From Nocardioides baculatus (lineage in GTDB: Bacteria; Actinomycetota; Actinomycetes; Propionibacteriales; Nocardioidaceae), in the NCBI RefSeq assembly GCF_016735675.1, contig NZ_JAERSG010000002.1, positions 1-64,000 on the forward strand: DNA of 64,000 bases, written 5' to 3'. Position 1 is the stretch's first letter. Each line of letters begins with the position of its first letter. The position numbers and the translations under genes were made by a program. Positions 49,951-61,673 of the stretch are shown in pieces. Below the pieces are notes generated by a model that was not told where the DNA came from, did no database searches, and saw nothing but the letters and a program-made list of their open reading frames with translations.

Positions 49951-50565
49951 ATGTCTCCTCGTCCCGGCCTTCGGCTGCTCGCCGTCGTCCTTCCCCTCGC
50001 GCTCCTCGCGCCCGCGGCTGCGCACGCCGAGAAGGTCGTGACCGAGGACGCGGTCGGGGACGTCGTGACCCTCGGGCCGACCGAGCCCGGCGAGGACGAT
50101 CTCGCCAACCTCGTGCCGGCGCCCGACAACACCACCACTGACGTCGTCCGCACCACGGTCGACCACACCGGCTCGCGCCTGCGGATCCGGATCGACCTGC
50201 GCGAGCTCGGCGACGCCAGGCTCTACTTCGCGGGTGTGAGGGTGCGGACTCCCCGCGGGACCTACGAGGTCGAGATCGACGACCTGGGACGGAAGCCGAA
50301 GCCCGAGCTGACCCGCAGGGGCGCCGTCGAGTGCTCGCGGTTGCGTGCCGACGCCGATGCCGCGACCGCCCGCGTGGTCGTCACGATCCCGACGACATGC
50401 CTCGAGGACCCGCGATGGGTGCAGGTCGGCGTCGGCGTCGCCTCGGGCGAGATGATGACCAACGCCGACGGTGCCGAGGAGATCGTCGTGCACGGTGACG
50501 ACGCCCACCGCGCCGGCGACATCCGCAATCGCATCGCACTCGGCCCGAAGGTGCGTCGCGGGTGA
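49951..50565 (+). CDS. Secreted protein of unknown function, first of a tandem pair
   Basis: 204 residues with a signal peptide LLAVVLPLALLAPAAAHA (cleavage before EKV). The mature part opens with an acidic segment (TEDAVGDVVTLGPTEPGEDD) and is all-beta in character, with VPTTCL-like ITIPTTCLEDPRWVQVGVGV near the end and one Cys pair. TAGCAT lies 6 nt before the ATG. The next gene, overlapping by GTGA, is a paralogue with the same signal peptide and the same C-terminal motif, so this is a tandem duplication. I do not know the family. Confidence 0.8.
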   Translation: MSPRPGLRLLAVVLPLALLAPAAAHAEKVVTEDAVGDVVTLGPTEPGEDDLANLVPAPDNTTTDVVRTTVDHTGSRLRIRIDLRELGDARLYFAGVRVRTPRGTYEVEIDDLGRKPKPELTRRGAVECSRLRADADAATARVVVTIPTTCLEDPRWVQVGVGVASGEMMTNADGAEEIVVHGDDAHRAGDIRNRIALGPKVRRG

Positions 50566-51182
50566 CGAACCGACGGGGGCTCCGCCTGCTTGCCCTCGGC
50601 CTCCCGCTCGCCCTCCTCGCGCCCGCTGCGGCACACGCCGAGACGGTCGTGACGGACGACACGGTGGGCGACGTGGTCAAGGCCAACTGGGAACAGCGTG
50701 ACCTGAGCGAACCGGCGATGGTGCCGGCGCCCGACGAGGTCTCGACCGACATCGTCCGCACCGTCGTCGCTCACGGCACGAGGCGGCTGAGCCTGACGGT
50801 CCGCTTCCGGGAGATCGCCCGTGTCAACGACCAGAGCACGTTCGCCCGCATCCGGACGTCGGACCGGGGAGCGTTCGACCTCGGACTGGACAAGGAGCGG
50901 GGCTCGCGCGCGACCGTTTCCCTGGGTACGCCACAGGGCGACGTGGACTGCCAGGGGCTGCGCGGGGCCATCGATCGCGGCGCTGACCGCGTCGTGTTCT
51001 CCGTGCCGACCACCTGCCTCGGCGACCCGCGGTGGGTCCGGCTCGGAGTGGGCGCCACCGGCGTCTCCTGGCCGCCGGAGGGCCAGGACCAGATGAACTT
51101 CGACCTCTTCGCCGACATCGCGGGGCGCCCGACGTTCGCCAACGAGCCCCCGGTCCTCGGTCCCAGGGTCCACCGCGGCTGA
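50562..51182 (+). CDS. Secreted protein of unknown function, second of a tandem pair
   Basis: 206 residues. Signal peptide LLALGLPLALLAPAAAHA matches the previous protein almost exactly; mature parts share the acidic 'DDTVGDVV' start, TDIVRTVV, and VFSVPTTCLGDPRWVRLGVGATG. The middle has diverged more, so the duplication is not recent. Likely exported and beta-rich, with one disulfide. Coupled by GTGA overlap. Convergent with rlmC, 2 bases away. Confidence 0.8.
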   Translation: MTNRRGLRLLALGLPLALLAPAAAHAETVVTDDTVGDVVKANWEQRDLSEPAMVPAPDEVSTDIVRTVVAHGTRRLSLTVRFREIARVNDQSTFARIRTSDRGAFDLGLDKERGSRATVSLGTPQGDVDCQGLRGAIDRGADRVVFSVPTTCLGDPRWVRLGVGATGVSWPPEGQDQMNFDLFADIAGRPTFANEPPVLGPRVHRG

Positions 51183-51184
51183 CG

Positions 51185-52350
51185 TCACCGGCGCGACAGC
51201 AGCACGATCACCTCGTAGTGGGTGGTGTGCGGGAACATGTCGAGCACCCGCGCCTCGACCGGTCGCAGTGACGGCATCAGCGCGAGGTCGCGCGCCAGGG
51301 ACTCGGCGTTGCACGAGGAGTACACGAGGTGGTCCGCGCCCGACGTCTCCAGCCAGCCCGCGAGGTCGGCCCCGATCCCGCGCCGCGGCGGGTTGACGAC
51401 CACGAGGTCTGGCAGGCCGCCCGAGTGGGGAGGGTCCTCGTGAGATGACGAGGGCGATCCTCCCCGTTGTCCCCCGGCCAGCGCGTACGCCGTCGCGTCG
51501 CCCGCGACGAACGATGCCGCCACCCCCAGCTCGGCCGCCGTCGACGTGGCCGCGTCGATCGCGTCGGCCGACACCTCCACACCGAGGACCTCCCGCCCGG
51601 GGCCCGCGAGGTGGAGGGCGAAGCCGCCGACGCCGCAGTAGAGGTCCCAGATCGTGCGGACGTCGAGCCCCTCGACCCAGGTGCGCGCCTGGTTGTAGAG
51701 CGCCTCGGCGACGAAGGTGTTGGTCTGGAAGAACGACCTCGGGCCGAGCCGCAACGTCACGCCCGTCGCCAGCCGCATCGGCAGCACCGTCGACTCCGTC
51801 AGCACGATCTCGCGGTCGCCCTCGAGCACGGCCTTGTGCTCGGGCTGGACGTTGAGGGTCACCACGCGCAGCTCCGGCACCGCCCCCAGGAGCGCCGGGA
51901 GCCGCGACCGCACCCGCGCCTCCAGGGCGGTCGAGCGCACCACCAGCCGCAGCATCAGCTCGCCGGCGGGCGACTCGGTCAGCAGGACGTGCTTGAGCTC
52001 GCCGGCGCGCGCCGCGACGTCGTACGGCGTCAGGGCGGCGCTGCTGATCCAGGAGGCGATGCGGTCGAGGGCCGACGTGAGGCCGGGGGAGTGCAGGCCG
52101 CAGTCACGCAGGTCGACGCCGGCGAGGTCGCGGTCGAGGATCCCCAGCGTCGGGGCCTCGACGGTCCCGCCGACGGCCATCTTGGCCTTGTTGCGGAAGC
52201 CCGCCTCGTCGCCCGCGACCGTTGGCAGCCACACCGGGGAGTCGACGAGGGAGCGGGCGTGCGCCTCCTTGTCGGAGAGCTGACGTGCACGCGGCACCTC
52301 CAGCAGCGTGCAGGAGCGGCAGCGGAAGGCGTCGTAGTGGTGGCAGTCCA

Positions 52351-52351
<1 letters not shown>
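51185..52351 (-). CDS. rlmC: 23S rRNA m5U methyltransferase RlmC, with an in-frame hairpin insert
   Basis: 388 residues. The N-terminal Fe-S cysteines CHHYDAFRCRSC match E. coli RlmC (RumB) closely, as do GFRNKAKMAVGG, LTPYDVAARAGELKHVLLTE, SFFQTNTFVAEALYNQAR, DLYCGVGGFALHLA, VVNPPRRGIG, YSSCNAESLARDL (catalytic Cys) and FPHTTHYEVIVLL. It methylates U747 of 23S rRNA using SAM. Between DATAYALAG and LPDLVVVNPP about 17 extra residues (QRGGSPSSSHEDPPHSG) lie on a surface loop, encoded by a hairpin (51427-51465). The GTG start overlaps the aminopeptidase stop (TAGTG). Confidence 0.93.
51427..51465. repeat. Hairpin sequence inserted in frame within rlmC
   Basis: GGGGAGG (51427-51433) pairs with CCTCCCC (51459-51465), and inside it CCTCGT (51436-51441) pairs with ACGAGG (51448-51453) around a GAGATG loop. 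It sits in the part of rlmC with no counterpart in E. coli RlmC, and its length keeps the frame. Confidence 0.65.
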
Positions 52352-53727
<1,376 letters not shown>

Positions 53728-53832
53728 CCGGTCACTGTACGCGGCCCCGGCCGCGCCCGAGCGGGTGCGAGGTGCCACTCGAAAGGGTGCGGCGAGGCGG
53801 GTCGCGCGAGCGTGCTCCGTTAGGGTCGTGGC

Positions 53833-54951
53833 ATGCACCGAGGTCGCCGCGACAGTGTCGCGTTCACCATCGTGGTGGGCATCCTCGTCCTGCTCGGCGG
53901 CCTCGCCATGGCCCTCGTCATCGGGCTGTCCGGCGCACCCGGATCGCTGGCCCTCGCGGCACTGCTCGCGGCCGTGCCCGTCGGCCCGCTCGTGGGCTGC
54001 TTCATGTGGCTCGACCGCTACGAGCCGGAGCCGCGCAACCTGCTGACCGCCGGCCTGCTCTGGGGTGCGTTCGTCGCGACCGCCGCCGCCCTCGTCTTCC
54101 AGGGCATCGGTCTGGCCGGTGGCGCCAGCGAGCGCGACAGCCTCGCCGTCGTGGCACCGCTCACGGAGGAGGCCACCAAGGGTGCCTTCCTCCTGCTGCT
54201 GCTGTGGTGGCGACGCCACGAGCTCGACGGCGTCCTCGACGGGATCGTCTACGCCGGCATGGTGGGCATCGGCTTCGCCTTCACCGAGAACATCCTCTAC
54301 CTCGCGGCGGCCTACGACGGCACGGACGGCCTCGGCCCCGGAGGCACCGAGGCGCTCACCGGCACCTTCATCGTCCGCTGCCTGATCAGCCCGTTCGCGC
54401 ACCCGCTCTTCACGGTCTTCACCGGCATCGGCGTCGGGCTGGCGATCGCGTCCCGCCGTGGCTGGGTGCGGCTGCTCGCGCCGGTCGCCGGGTTCCTGGT
54501 GGCATCGCTCCTGCACGGGTTGTGGAACGCCTCGACCCTCTCGGGGACGGGCCACTTCTTCCTCGTCTACGGCACGCTGATGCTCCCGGCGCTGGTCGCC
54601 GTGATCGCCTTCGCGATCTACCGTCGCCGCTCCGAGCGCCCGCTGCTGCTGGAGGCCCTGCAGGACGCCGCCGACCGCGGCCTCCTCCCCGCGACCGACA
54701 TCCCGTGGCTCGTCGACCTGAGGGCCCGCCGCCACGCGCGCCGCTGGGCCAGGGCGCACGGCGGCACCCCGGCCGAGCGCGGGATGCGCGAGTACCAGGC
54801 GGCGGCCATCGAGCTCGGCTACCTCCACCACCGCTACCTCCGTGGCACCGCGCCCGACGACTTCTCCGTGCGCGGCCAGGAGCACGTCGAGGAGCTGCGC
54901 CGCATCCGGCCCTACCTCTCGTTCCCCGGACAGGTGGTCCCGACGCGATGA
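53833..54951 (+). CDS. PrsW-family intramembrane metalloprotease
   Basis: 372 residues with about seven to eight membrane helices. PrsW motifs: APLTEEATKGAFLLLL (E-E-x-x-K), IGFAFTENILYLAAAY (E-N), HPLFTVFTGIGVG (His) and SLLHGLWNAS (His). The cytoplasmic tail of about 110 residues is basic. PrsW cleaves anti-sigma factors; no sigma gene is near. TAGGGT stands 6 nt before the ATG (leaderless). It is coupled by ATGA to the first GTPase gene, which suggests a membrane-linked role. Confidence 0.9.
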   Translation: MHRGRRDSVAFTIVVGILVLLGGLAMALVIGLSGAPGSLALAALLAAVPVGPLVGCFMWLDRYEPEPRNLLTAGLLWGAFVATAAALVFQGIGLAGGASERDSLAVVAPLTEEATKGAFLLLLLWWRRHELDGVLDGIVYAGMVGIGFAFTENILYLAAAYDGTDGLGPGGTEALTGTFIVRCLISPFAHPLFTVFTGIGVGLAIASRRGWVRLLAPVAGFLVASLLHGLWNASTLSGTGHFFLVYGTLMLPALVAVIAFAIYRRRSERPLLLEALQDAADRGLLPATDIPWLVDLRARRHARRWARAHGGTPAERGMREYQAAAIELGYLHHRYLRGTAPDDFSVRGQEHVEELRRIRPYLSFPGQVVPTR

Positions 54952-56750
54952 CCGAGCCGCAGGGTCGTCCCACGACCGAGCCCACGACCGCCACGACAGC
55001 GATGGTCACCGCCCTCGTCCGGATGCGCGGTGCGCTCCAGGAGACCAGGCTGCCCCTCGAGCTGCCGGGCGCCGACGAGCAGCGCGCCTCGCGTGCGGAG
55101 ATGGTCGACCAGCTCGAGGACTACGTCATCCCGCGCCTGATGACCCTCGACGCGCCGCTCCTCGCCGTCGTCGGCGGCTCGACCGGCGCCGGCAAGTCGA
55201 CGCTGGTCAACTCGCTCGTCGGCACCCGCGTCACCACGCCGGGCGTGCTCCGACCGACGACGCGGTCGCCGGTCCTCGTGCACCACCCCGACGACGCGCA
55301 GTGGTTCGGCCAGGAGGGCCTGCTGCCCGATCTCGAACGGGTCAGCCGACAGACCAACGACCCCGCGGCGCTCCAGCTGGTCGCGTCGCCCGCGATGACC
55401 CCCGGCCTGGCGATCCTCGACGCCCCCGACATCGACTCCGTCGAGGAGCGCAACCGCGTCCTCGCGTCCCAGCTGCTCGCCGCCGCCGACCTCTGGCTCT
55501 TCGTCACCTCGGCGGCCCGCTACGCCGATCAGGTGCCGTGGGACTTCCTGCGCAAGGCGGCCGAGCGCTCGGCCGCCGTCGCGATCGTCCTCGACCGCAC
55601 GCCGCCCGACGCCGTCGAGACGATCACGACCCACCTCGCGCGGATGCTCGCCAGCCGCGGCCTCAAGGACTCGCCCCTCTTCACGGTGGAGGAGGGCGAG
55701 GTCTCCGAGATGGGGCTGCTGAAGTCCTCGGCGGTGATCGAGATCCGGCAGTGGCTCCAGGCGCTCGCCAACGACCAGGAGGCGCGGGCGGCCGTCGTGC
55801 AGCAGACCCTCGACGGAGCAGTGCGCACGCTCGCCCGGCGCACCCACCAGGTGGCCGACGCGGCTTCCGAGCAGGCCGACGCCGTACGCCGGCTGCGCGA
55901 GGACGCCAACGACGCCTACGACCGCGCCGCCGCCGCGATCACCGAGGCCTCGGCCGACGGCACGCTGCTGCGCGGCGAGGTGCTGGCGCGCTGGCAGGAG
56001 TTCGTCGGCACGGGTGAGCTGCTCAAGTCGCTGGAGAACCGCGTCGGCTGGCTGCGCGACCGCGTCGTCAACGCCGTGAAGGGCAAGCCCCAGCAGGCCG
56101 AGCGCGTCACCGTCGCCGTCGAGTCGGGGCTCGAGACGCTGATCCTCGAGCACGCCGAGGCGGCCGCCGAGCGCGCCGAGGCGTCGTGGCGCAGCACCGC
56201 CGCCGGGCAGATCCTGCTGCGCGACGCGGGGGAGGACCTCGGCCGCGCGTCCCGCGACTTCCGGCGCCGGGCCGAGCGCGTCGTACGCGACTGGCAGTCC
56301 GACGTGCTCGAGATGGTCCGCAGCGAGGGCGCCGACAAGCGGTCGACCGCACGCTTCCTCGCCTTCGGCGTCAACGGCCTGTCGGTCGCGCTGATGGTCG
56401 TCGTCTTCGCCCACACCGCGGGTGTCACCGGCGCGGAGGCGGGCATCGCCGGCGGCTCCGCCGTGCTCGGGCAGAAGCTGCTCGAGGCCGTCTTCGGAGA
56501 CCAGGCCGTGCGGTCCCTCGCCGAGCGCGCCAAGCGACTCCTCGAAGCGTCCGTCAGCGAGCTGCTCGACAGCGAGCGCCGCCGCTACACCGACCTGCTC
56601 GACAACCTCGGCATCCAGCCCGAGGCCCCTGAGCGGTTGCGCAAGACGGCGCGCAAGGTCGACGACCTGCGCTTCGCGGCCAACCGGGGGCCGCAGGTGT
56701 CTCCTCCCGACCCGGAGTCGGTGTCGGACTCGGGTGGCTCCGCCCCCTAG
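54948..56750 (+). CDS. Dynamin-like GTPase, DynA type
   Basis: 600 residues. G1 P-loop VVGGSTGAGKSTLVNSLVG, G2 Thr in RPTTRSPVLVH, G3 LAILDAPDIDS and the G4 area AIVLDRTPPDA (not the usual N-K-x-D). A long helical part follows (about 340-600), with one hydrophobic stretch VALMVVVFAHTAGVTGAEAG. It resembles DynA of Streptomyces DynA/DynB, dynamin-like proteins that stabilise cell division at sporulation septa. Coupled to PrsW by ATGA and followed 42 bases later by the second GTPase. The DynA name is inference. Confidence 0.85.
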   Translation: MTEPQGRPTTEPTTATTAMVTALVRMRGALQETRLPLELPGADEQRASRAEMVDQLEDYVIPRLMTLDAPLLAVVGGSTGAGKSTLVNSLVGTRVTTPGVLRPTTRSPVLVHHPDDAQWFGQEGLLPDLERVSRQTNDPAALQLVASPAMTPGLAILDAPDIDSVEERNRVLASQLLAAADLWLFVTSAARYADQVPWDFLRKAAERSAAVAIVLDRTPPDAVETITTHLARMLASRGLKDSPLFTVEEGEVSEMGLLKSSAVIEIRQWLQALANDQEARAAVVQQTLDGAVRTLARRTHQVADAASEQADAVRRLREDANDAYDRAAAAITEASADGTLLRGEVLARWQEFVGTGELLKSLENRVGWLRDRVVNAVKGKPQQAERVTVAVESGLETLILEHAEAAAERAEASWRSTAAGQILLRDAGEDLGRASRDFRRRAERVVRDWQSDVLEMVRSEGADKRSTARFLAFGVNGLSVALMVVVFAHTAGVTGAEAGIAGGSAVLGQKLLEAVFGDQAVRSLAERAKRLLEASVSELLDSERRRYTDLLDNLGIQPEAPERLRKTARKVDDLRFAANRGPQVSPPDPESVSDSGGSAP

Positions 56751-56792
56751 GGTTGGTGGCGCAGCCGCACCACCAAGTTCCGTGAGGGAGTC

Positions 56793-58448
56793 ATGACGTC
56801 GTTGCTCGAAGGGGCCAAGAAGCTGGTCACCCGGAGCTCTGACGTCGGCGCACGCGTCGACGGCCTCGAACGCGCCGCAGCTGGTGCGCGCGGCCGGGTC
56901 GACGACGCGATCGTGGACGACGCCGCCGCCGTCGCGGCCCGCGCGGCCAGTCGCCTCCGGCTCTCGGCCGACCACACCGTCGTCGCGCTCGCCGGCGCGA
57001 CCGGCTCGGGCAAGTCCTCCACCTTCAACGCCCTCAGCGGCCTCGAGCTGTCCGCGGTCGGCGTACGCCGTCCCACGACGTCCTGGGCCACCGCCTGCGT
57101 GTGGGGCAAGGAGGGCGCCGAGGAGCTGCTCGAGTGGCTCGGCATCCCGGCCCGCCACCAGGTCACCCGCGACTCGATGCTCTCGGCGGCCGACGAGGAC
57201 GCCGAGCTCCGCGGAGTGGTGCTGCTCGACCTCCCCGACCACGACTCGACCGAGGTGTCGCACCACCTCGAGGTCGACCGGCTGGTGCAGCTCGCCGACA
57301 TGCTCGTGTGGGTGCTCGATCCGCAGAAGTACGCCGACGCCGCGATCCACGAGCGGTTCCTCAGGCCGCTGGCCGGGCACCGCGACGTCATGCTCGTCGT
57401 GCTCAACCACATCGACACCGTCCCCGAGAACCGTCGCGCGAGCATGGTGGAGGACGTACGCCGCCTGCTCGAGGCCGACGGCCTGGCCGGGGTGCCCGTG
57501 CTGCCGGTCAGCGCGCGCCACGGCTGGGGCGTCGACGAGCTCCGGGGGATGGTCGCCAAGCGGGTCGCCGAGAAGAAGGTCACCCGGTCGCGGCTCGAGG
57601 CCGACGTCCGCGCAGCGGCGGAGCGGCTCCAAGAGGCGACCGGCACCGGGAAGCCGCCGAGCCTGTCCAAGGAGCGGGTGGCCGCGCTCGACGACGCGTT
57701 CGCCGAAGCAGCCGCCGTGCCGACCGTCGTGAAGGCCGTCGAGGACTCCACCCGGATGCGCGCCAACCGCGCGACCGGCTGGCCAGTGACGGCCTGGTTC
57801 TCCCGGCTCAAGCCCGACCCGCTCAAGCGACTCCACCTCGACCTCGGCTCCTCCGGCAAGGAGCTGACCGGCGCGGCGCGGACCTCCGTCCCCAAGGCGA
57901 CCGGCGTCCAGCAGGCGCGGGTCGACACCGAGGTGCGCGCCCTGGCCGACCAGGTCGGCGACGGGATGGCCCCCTCGTGGGCCCAGGCCGTACGCGCGGC
58001 GTCGGTGTCCCGGCTGCCCGACCTCGGCGACCGGCTCGACAAGGCCGTCGCCTCCACCGACCTCGGCGCCGAGAAGATCCCCGCGTGGGCAGGGCTGGTG
58101 AAGGTCCTCCAGTACGTCCTGATCATCTCCGCGCTCGTCGGCGCCGGCTGGCTGGCGCTGCTGGCCTTCGGCTCCTACGCCCGGCTGCCCGAACCGCCGA
58201 CGCCCGAGGTGCTGGCGTTCCCGCTCCCGACGTTGCTGCTGCTCGGTGGCGTCGGGTTGGGGCTGCTCCTCGCCCTCGTCTGTCGCTGGCTCGTCGCGCT
58301 GACCGCTCGGTCGCGGGCGCGCAAGGCCGACAAGCGGCTGCGTGACGCGATCTCCGCGGTGTCGCAGGAGATGGTCGTGACGCCGATCCAGGCGGAGCTG
58401 GCGTCCTACGCCGAGGTCCGCGACGGCTTGGCGACCGCCCTGCGCTGA
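56793..58448 (+). CDS. Dynamin-like GTPase with membrane helices, DynB/YfjP type
   Basis: 551 residues. G1 LAGATGSGKSSTFNALSG, G2 RRPTTSWATACVW, G3 VVLLDLPDHDSTEVSHH, G4 VVLNHIDTV and G5 PVLPVSARHGWGVDEL give a complete GTPase set. Two membrane helices near the C-terminus (YVLIISALVGAGWLALLAFG and FPLPTLLLLGGVGLGLLLAL) anchor it, as expected for the DynB partner that recruits DynA. Start ATG has GTGAGGGAG upstream. The palindromic repeat and repeat array follow the stop. Confidence 0.87.
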   Translation: MTSLLEGAKKLVTRSSDVGARVDGLERAAAGARGRVDDAIVDDAAAVAARAASRLRLSADHTVVALAGATGSGKSSTFNALSGLELSAVGVRRPTTSWATACVWGKEGAEELLEWLGIPARHQVTRDSMLSAADEDAELRGVVLLDLPDHDSTEVSHHLEVDRLVQLADMLVWVLDPQKYADAAIHERFLRPLAGHRDVMLVVLNHIDTVPENRRASMVEDVRRLLEADGLAGVPVLPVSARHGWGVDELRGMVAKRVAEKKVTRSRLEADVRAAAERLQEATGTGKPPSLSKERVAALDDAFAEAAAVPTVVKAVEDSTRMRANRATGWPVTAWFSRLKPDPLKRLHLDLGSSGKELTGAARTSVPKATGVQQARVDTEVRALADQVGDGMAPSWAQAVRAASVSRLPDLGDRLDKAVASTDLGAEKIPAWAGLVKVLQYVLIISALVGAGWLALLAFGSYARLPEPPTPEVLAFPLPTLLLLGGVGLGLLLALVCRWLVALTARSRARKADKRLRDAISAVSQEMVVTPIQAELASYAEVRDGLATALR

Positions 58449-58461
58449 CGCCAGACCGGGA

Positions 58462-58520
58462 CACGTGTCCGCGATGTTGCCCTTGTCGGCGCGATTCGAG
58501 GGCCATCTCCCGGACACGTG
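58462..58520. repeat. Dispersed palindromic repeat, copy 2
   Basis: Same architecture as 39785-39843: left arm 58462-58485, right arm 58497-58520, both ends CACGTGTCCG, inner GCCCTYG, 11-bp centre; arms match at about 19 of 24 positions. It begins 14 bases after the DynB-type stop codon. Confidence 0.85.
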
Positions 58521-58539
58521 TGGGACCGCTGGGTCGCCA

Positions 58540-58674
58540 GCCCGCTGGGTGGCGGCATGTGACATCCCCAGCCCGCTGGCTGCCCGTTGGGTGGCGGCAT
58601 GTGACATCCCCAGCCCGCTGGGTGGCGGCACACGGCATCGGATCGGGCCTGCGACGTGTCGTGTGCCGCCACCC
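58540..58674. repeat. Short repeat array with an inverted-repeat end
   Basis: A 31-bp unit at 58540-58570, again at 58582-58612 (one mismatch, 42 bp period), and a third partial copy from 58613 that keeps the first 18 bases (GCCCGCTGGGTGGCGGCA). The third copy is also the left arm of a perfect 14-bp inverted repeat GGGTGGCGGCACAC (58620-58633 / 58661-58674). The 400-base gap between the GTPase gene and ssb holds these and no gene. Confidence 0.8.
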
Positions 58675-58853
58675 TCGGCGGCAATCACGGCTCAGCGGGC
58701 CATCGTCAGGTGAAGGACCGCGAACGGTCCACAGGGCTGCGAGATCCGGTCTTCTCCACAGGGTCGCGTCCTGCCGGGTCCCCCACGTCGGTCGCCCGAC
58801 CGAGCCTTGGGTGATCGCGGCGGATCCACCGCCGCCTCCCTGAGGAGACGACG

Positions 58854-59255
58854 ATGTACGACACCCAGATCACCCTGGCCGGCTGGATCGGCGGCGAGGT
58901 CACCCTCCGCGAGGTCGCGGAGGGCCGCCACGTCGCGTCCTTCCGGATCGCCTGCACGCCCACCCGCTACCGCGACGGCGAGTGGGTCAAGGGCACCACC
59001 TCGTGGCACACCGTGAAGGTGTGGAACCGGCTGGCCCGCCACGTCGCCGCCTCGCTGCACAGTGGCGACCCGGTAGTCGTCCACGGCCGGCTCGTCGCGG
59101 ACGTGTGGGAGCGCGACGGAAAGCCGCAGACGTCCTGGGAGGTGGTGGCCACGTCGGTCGGTCACGACCTCGCACACGGCACGACGTCCTTCACCAAGCC
59201 GGAGGTCGTGCAGGTCGCCGTGCCCGACCAGGAAGCCGAGCAGCAGGCCGCGTAG
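58854..59255 (+). CDS. ssb: Single-stranded DNA-binding protein, short paralogue
   Basis: 133 residues with one OB fold: TQITLAGWIGGEVTLREVAE, SFRIACTPTRYRDGEWVKG, SWHTVKVWNRLARHVAASL and DPVVVHGRLVADVWERDG are SSB blocks. The acidic D-D-x-P-F tip that recruits partner proteins is missing (ends DQEAEQQAA), so this is an SsbB-like paralogue and not the main replication SSB, which lies by rpsF/rplI in actinobacteria. ATG preceded by GAGGAGACG. EttA follows 52 bases on with its own promoter. Confidence 0.9.
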   Translation: MYDTQITLAGWIGGEVTLREVAEGRHVASFRIACTPTRYRDGEWVKGTTSWHTVKVWNRLARHVAASLHSGDPVVVHGRLVADVWERDGKPQTSWEVVATSVGHDLAHGTTSFTKPEVVQVAVPDQEAEQQAA

Positions 59256-59307
59256 TCCGGGCGGCGCGATTGTCTGCGCAGGAGCGCTTCCCCGTAGGCT
59301 CGCCCGC

Positions 59308-60990
<1,683 letters not shown>

Positions 60991-61019
60991 GCAATCGACG
61001 AGCCGGCCGGCCGCGACCT

Positions 61020-61673
61020 TCAGTCGCGGCCGAAGCCGGCCTCCCGCGCCTTGATGATCGCCTCGGCCCGTCCGGCGGCGTGCAGCTTGGCGTAGATCGA
61101 CGACACCGCGTTGCGCACGGTCTTGTTGGAGACGTAGAGCTCGCGGGCGATCGCGTCGTTGGTGTGCCCGCGGGCGAGTCGCTCGAGGACGTCCCGCTCG
61201 CGCTCGGTGAGCTCGGGGAACGGCGACTCCTCGACCGGTGCGGCGCCGTGCACGAAGAGGCCGGCGACCCGCGCGGCCAGGCTCGCGCCGAACACCATGC
61301 CGCCGGCGCGTGCGGCGCGCAGGGCCCCGACGACCTCCTCGGCGCCTGACCCCTTGAGCAGGTAGCCCGAGGCGCCCGCCCGGATCGCGCTGAGGACGGT
61401 GTCGTCGTCCTCGTTCATCGTCAGCATCACCACCCGGGTGTCCGGCAGCCTGGTCGTGACCTGGCGGGTGGCCTCGATGCCGTCGAGCTGCGGCATCTGG
61501 ATGTCCATCACCACGACGTCGGGGCGCTTGCGCAGCACCACGTCGACGGCCTCGCGGCCGTCCGACGCGGTGCCGACCACGGTGAAGCCGTCGAGCGCAC
61601 CGAGCAGCGCGGTCAGTCCGTCCCGCACGATCTGGTGGTCGTCGGCCAGCACCACCGTGATGTCGTCGCTCAT
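61020..61673 (-). CDS. NarL/LuxR-type response regulator
   Basis: 217 residues. Receiver: VLADDHQIVRDGL, DVVVMDIQMPQLDGIEA with the phospho-Asp, VMLTMNED and LLKGSGAEE. LuxR HTH: TERERDVLERLARGHTNDAI followed by ARELYVSNKTVRNAVSSIYAKL. ATG 61673 overlaps the stop of the sensor gene (ATGA), so the two are one operon. Regulon unknown; no neighbouring gene is an obvious target. Confidence 0.93.
   Translation of the reverse strand: MSDDITVVLADDHQIVRDGLTALLGALDGFTVVGTASDGREAVDVVLRKRPDVVVMDIQMPQLDGIEATRQVTTRLPDTRVVMLTMNEDDDTVLSAIRAGASGYLLKGSGAEEVVGALRAARAGGMVFGASLAARVAGLFVHGAAPVEESPFPELTERERDVLERLARGHTNDAIARELYVSNKTVRNAVSSIYAKLHAAGRAEAIIKAREAGFGRD

Noticed and set aside
58540..58674. 31-bp repeats as a CRISPR array
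   Set aside because: Units are adjacent or separated by 11 bases of partial repeat, not by unique spacers, and no cas gene is present.
54912..58688. A 1,258-codon open frame on the minus strand
   Set aside because: It is antisense to both dynamin-like GTPase genes in a high-G+C region where long spurious frames are expected; no domain is recognisable and its content is low-complexity.
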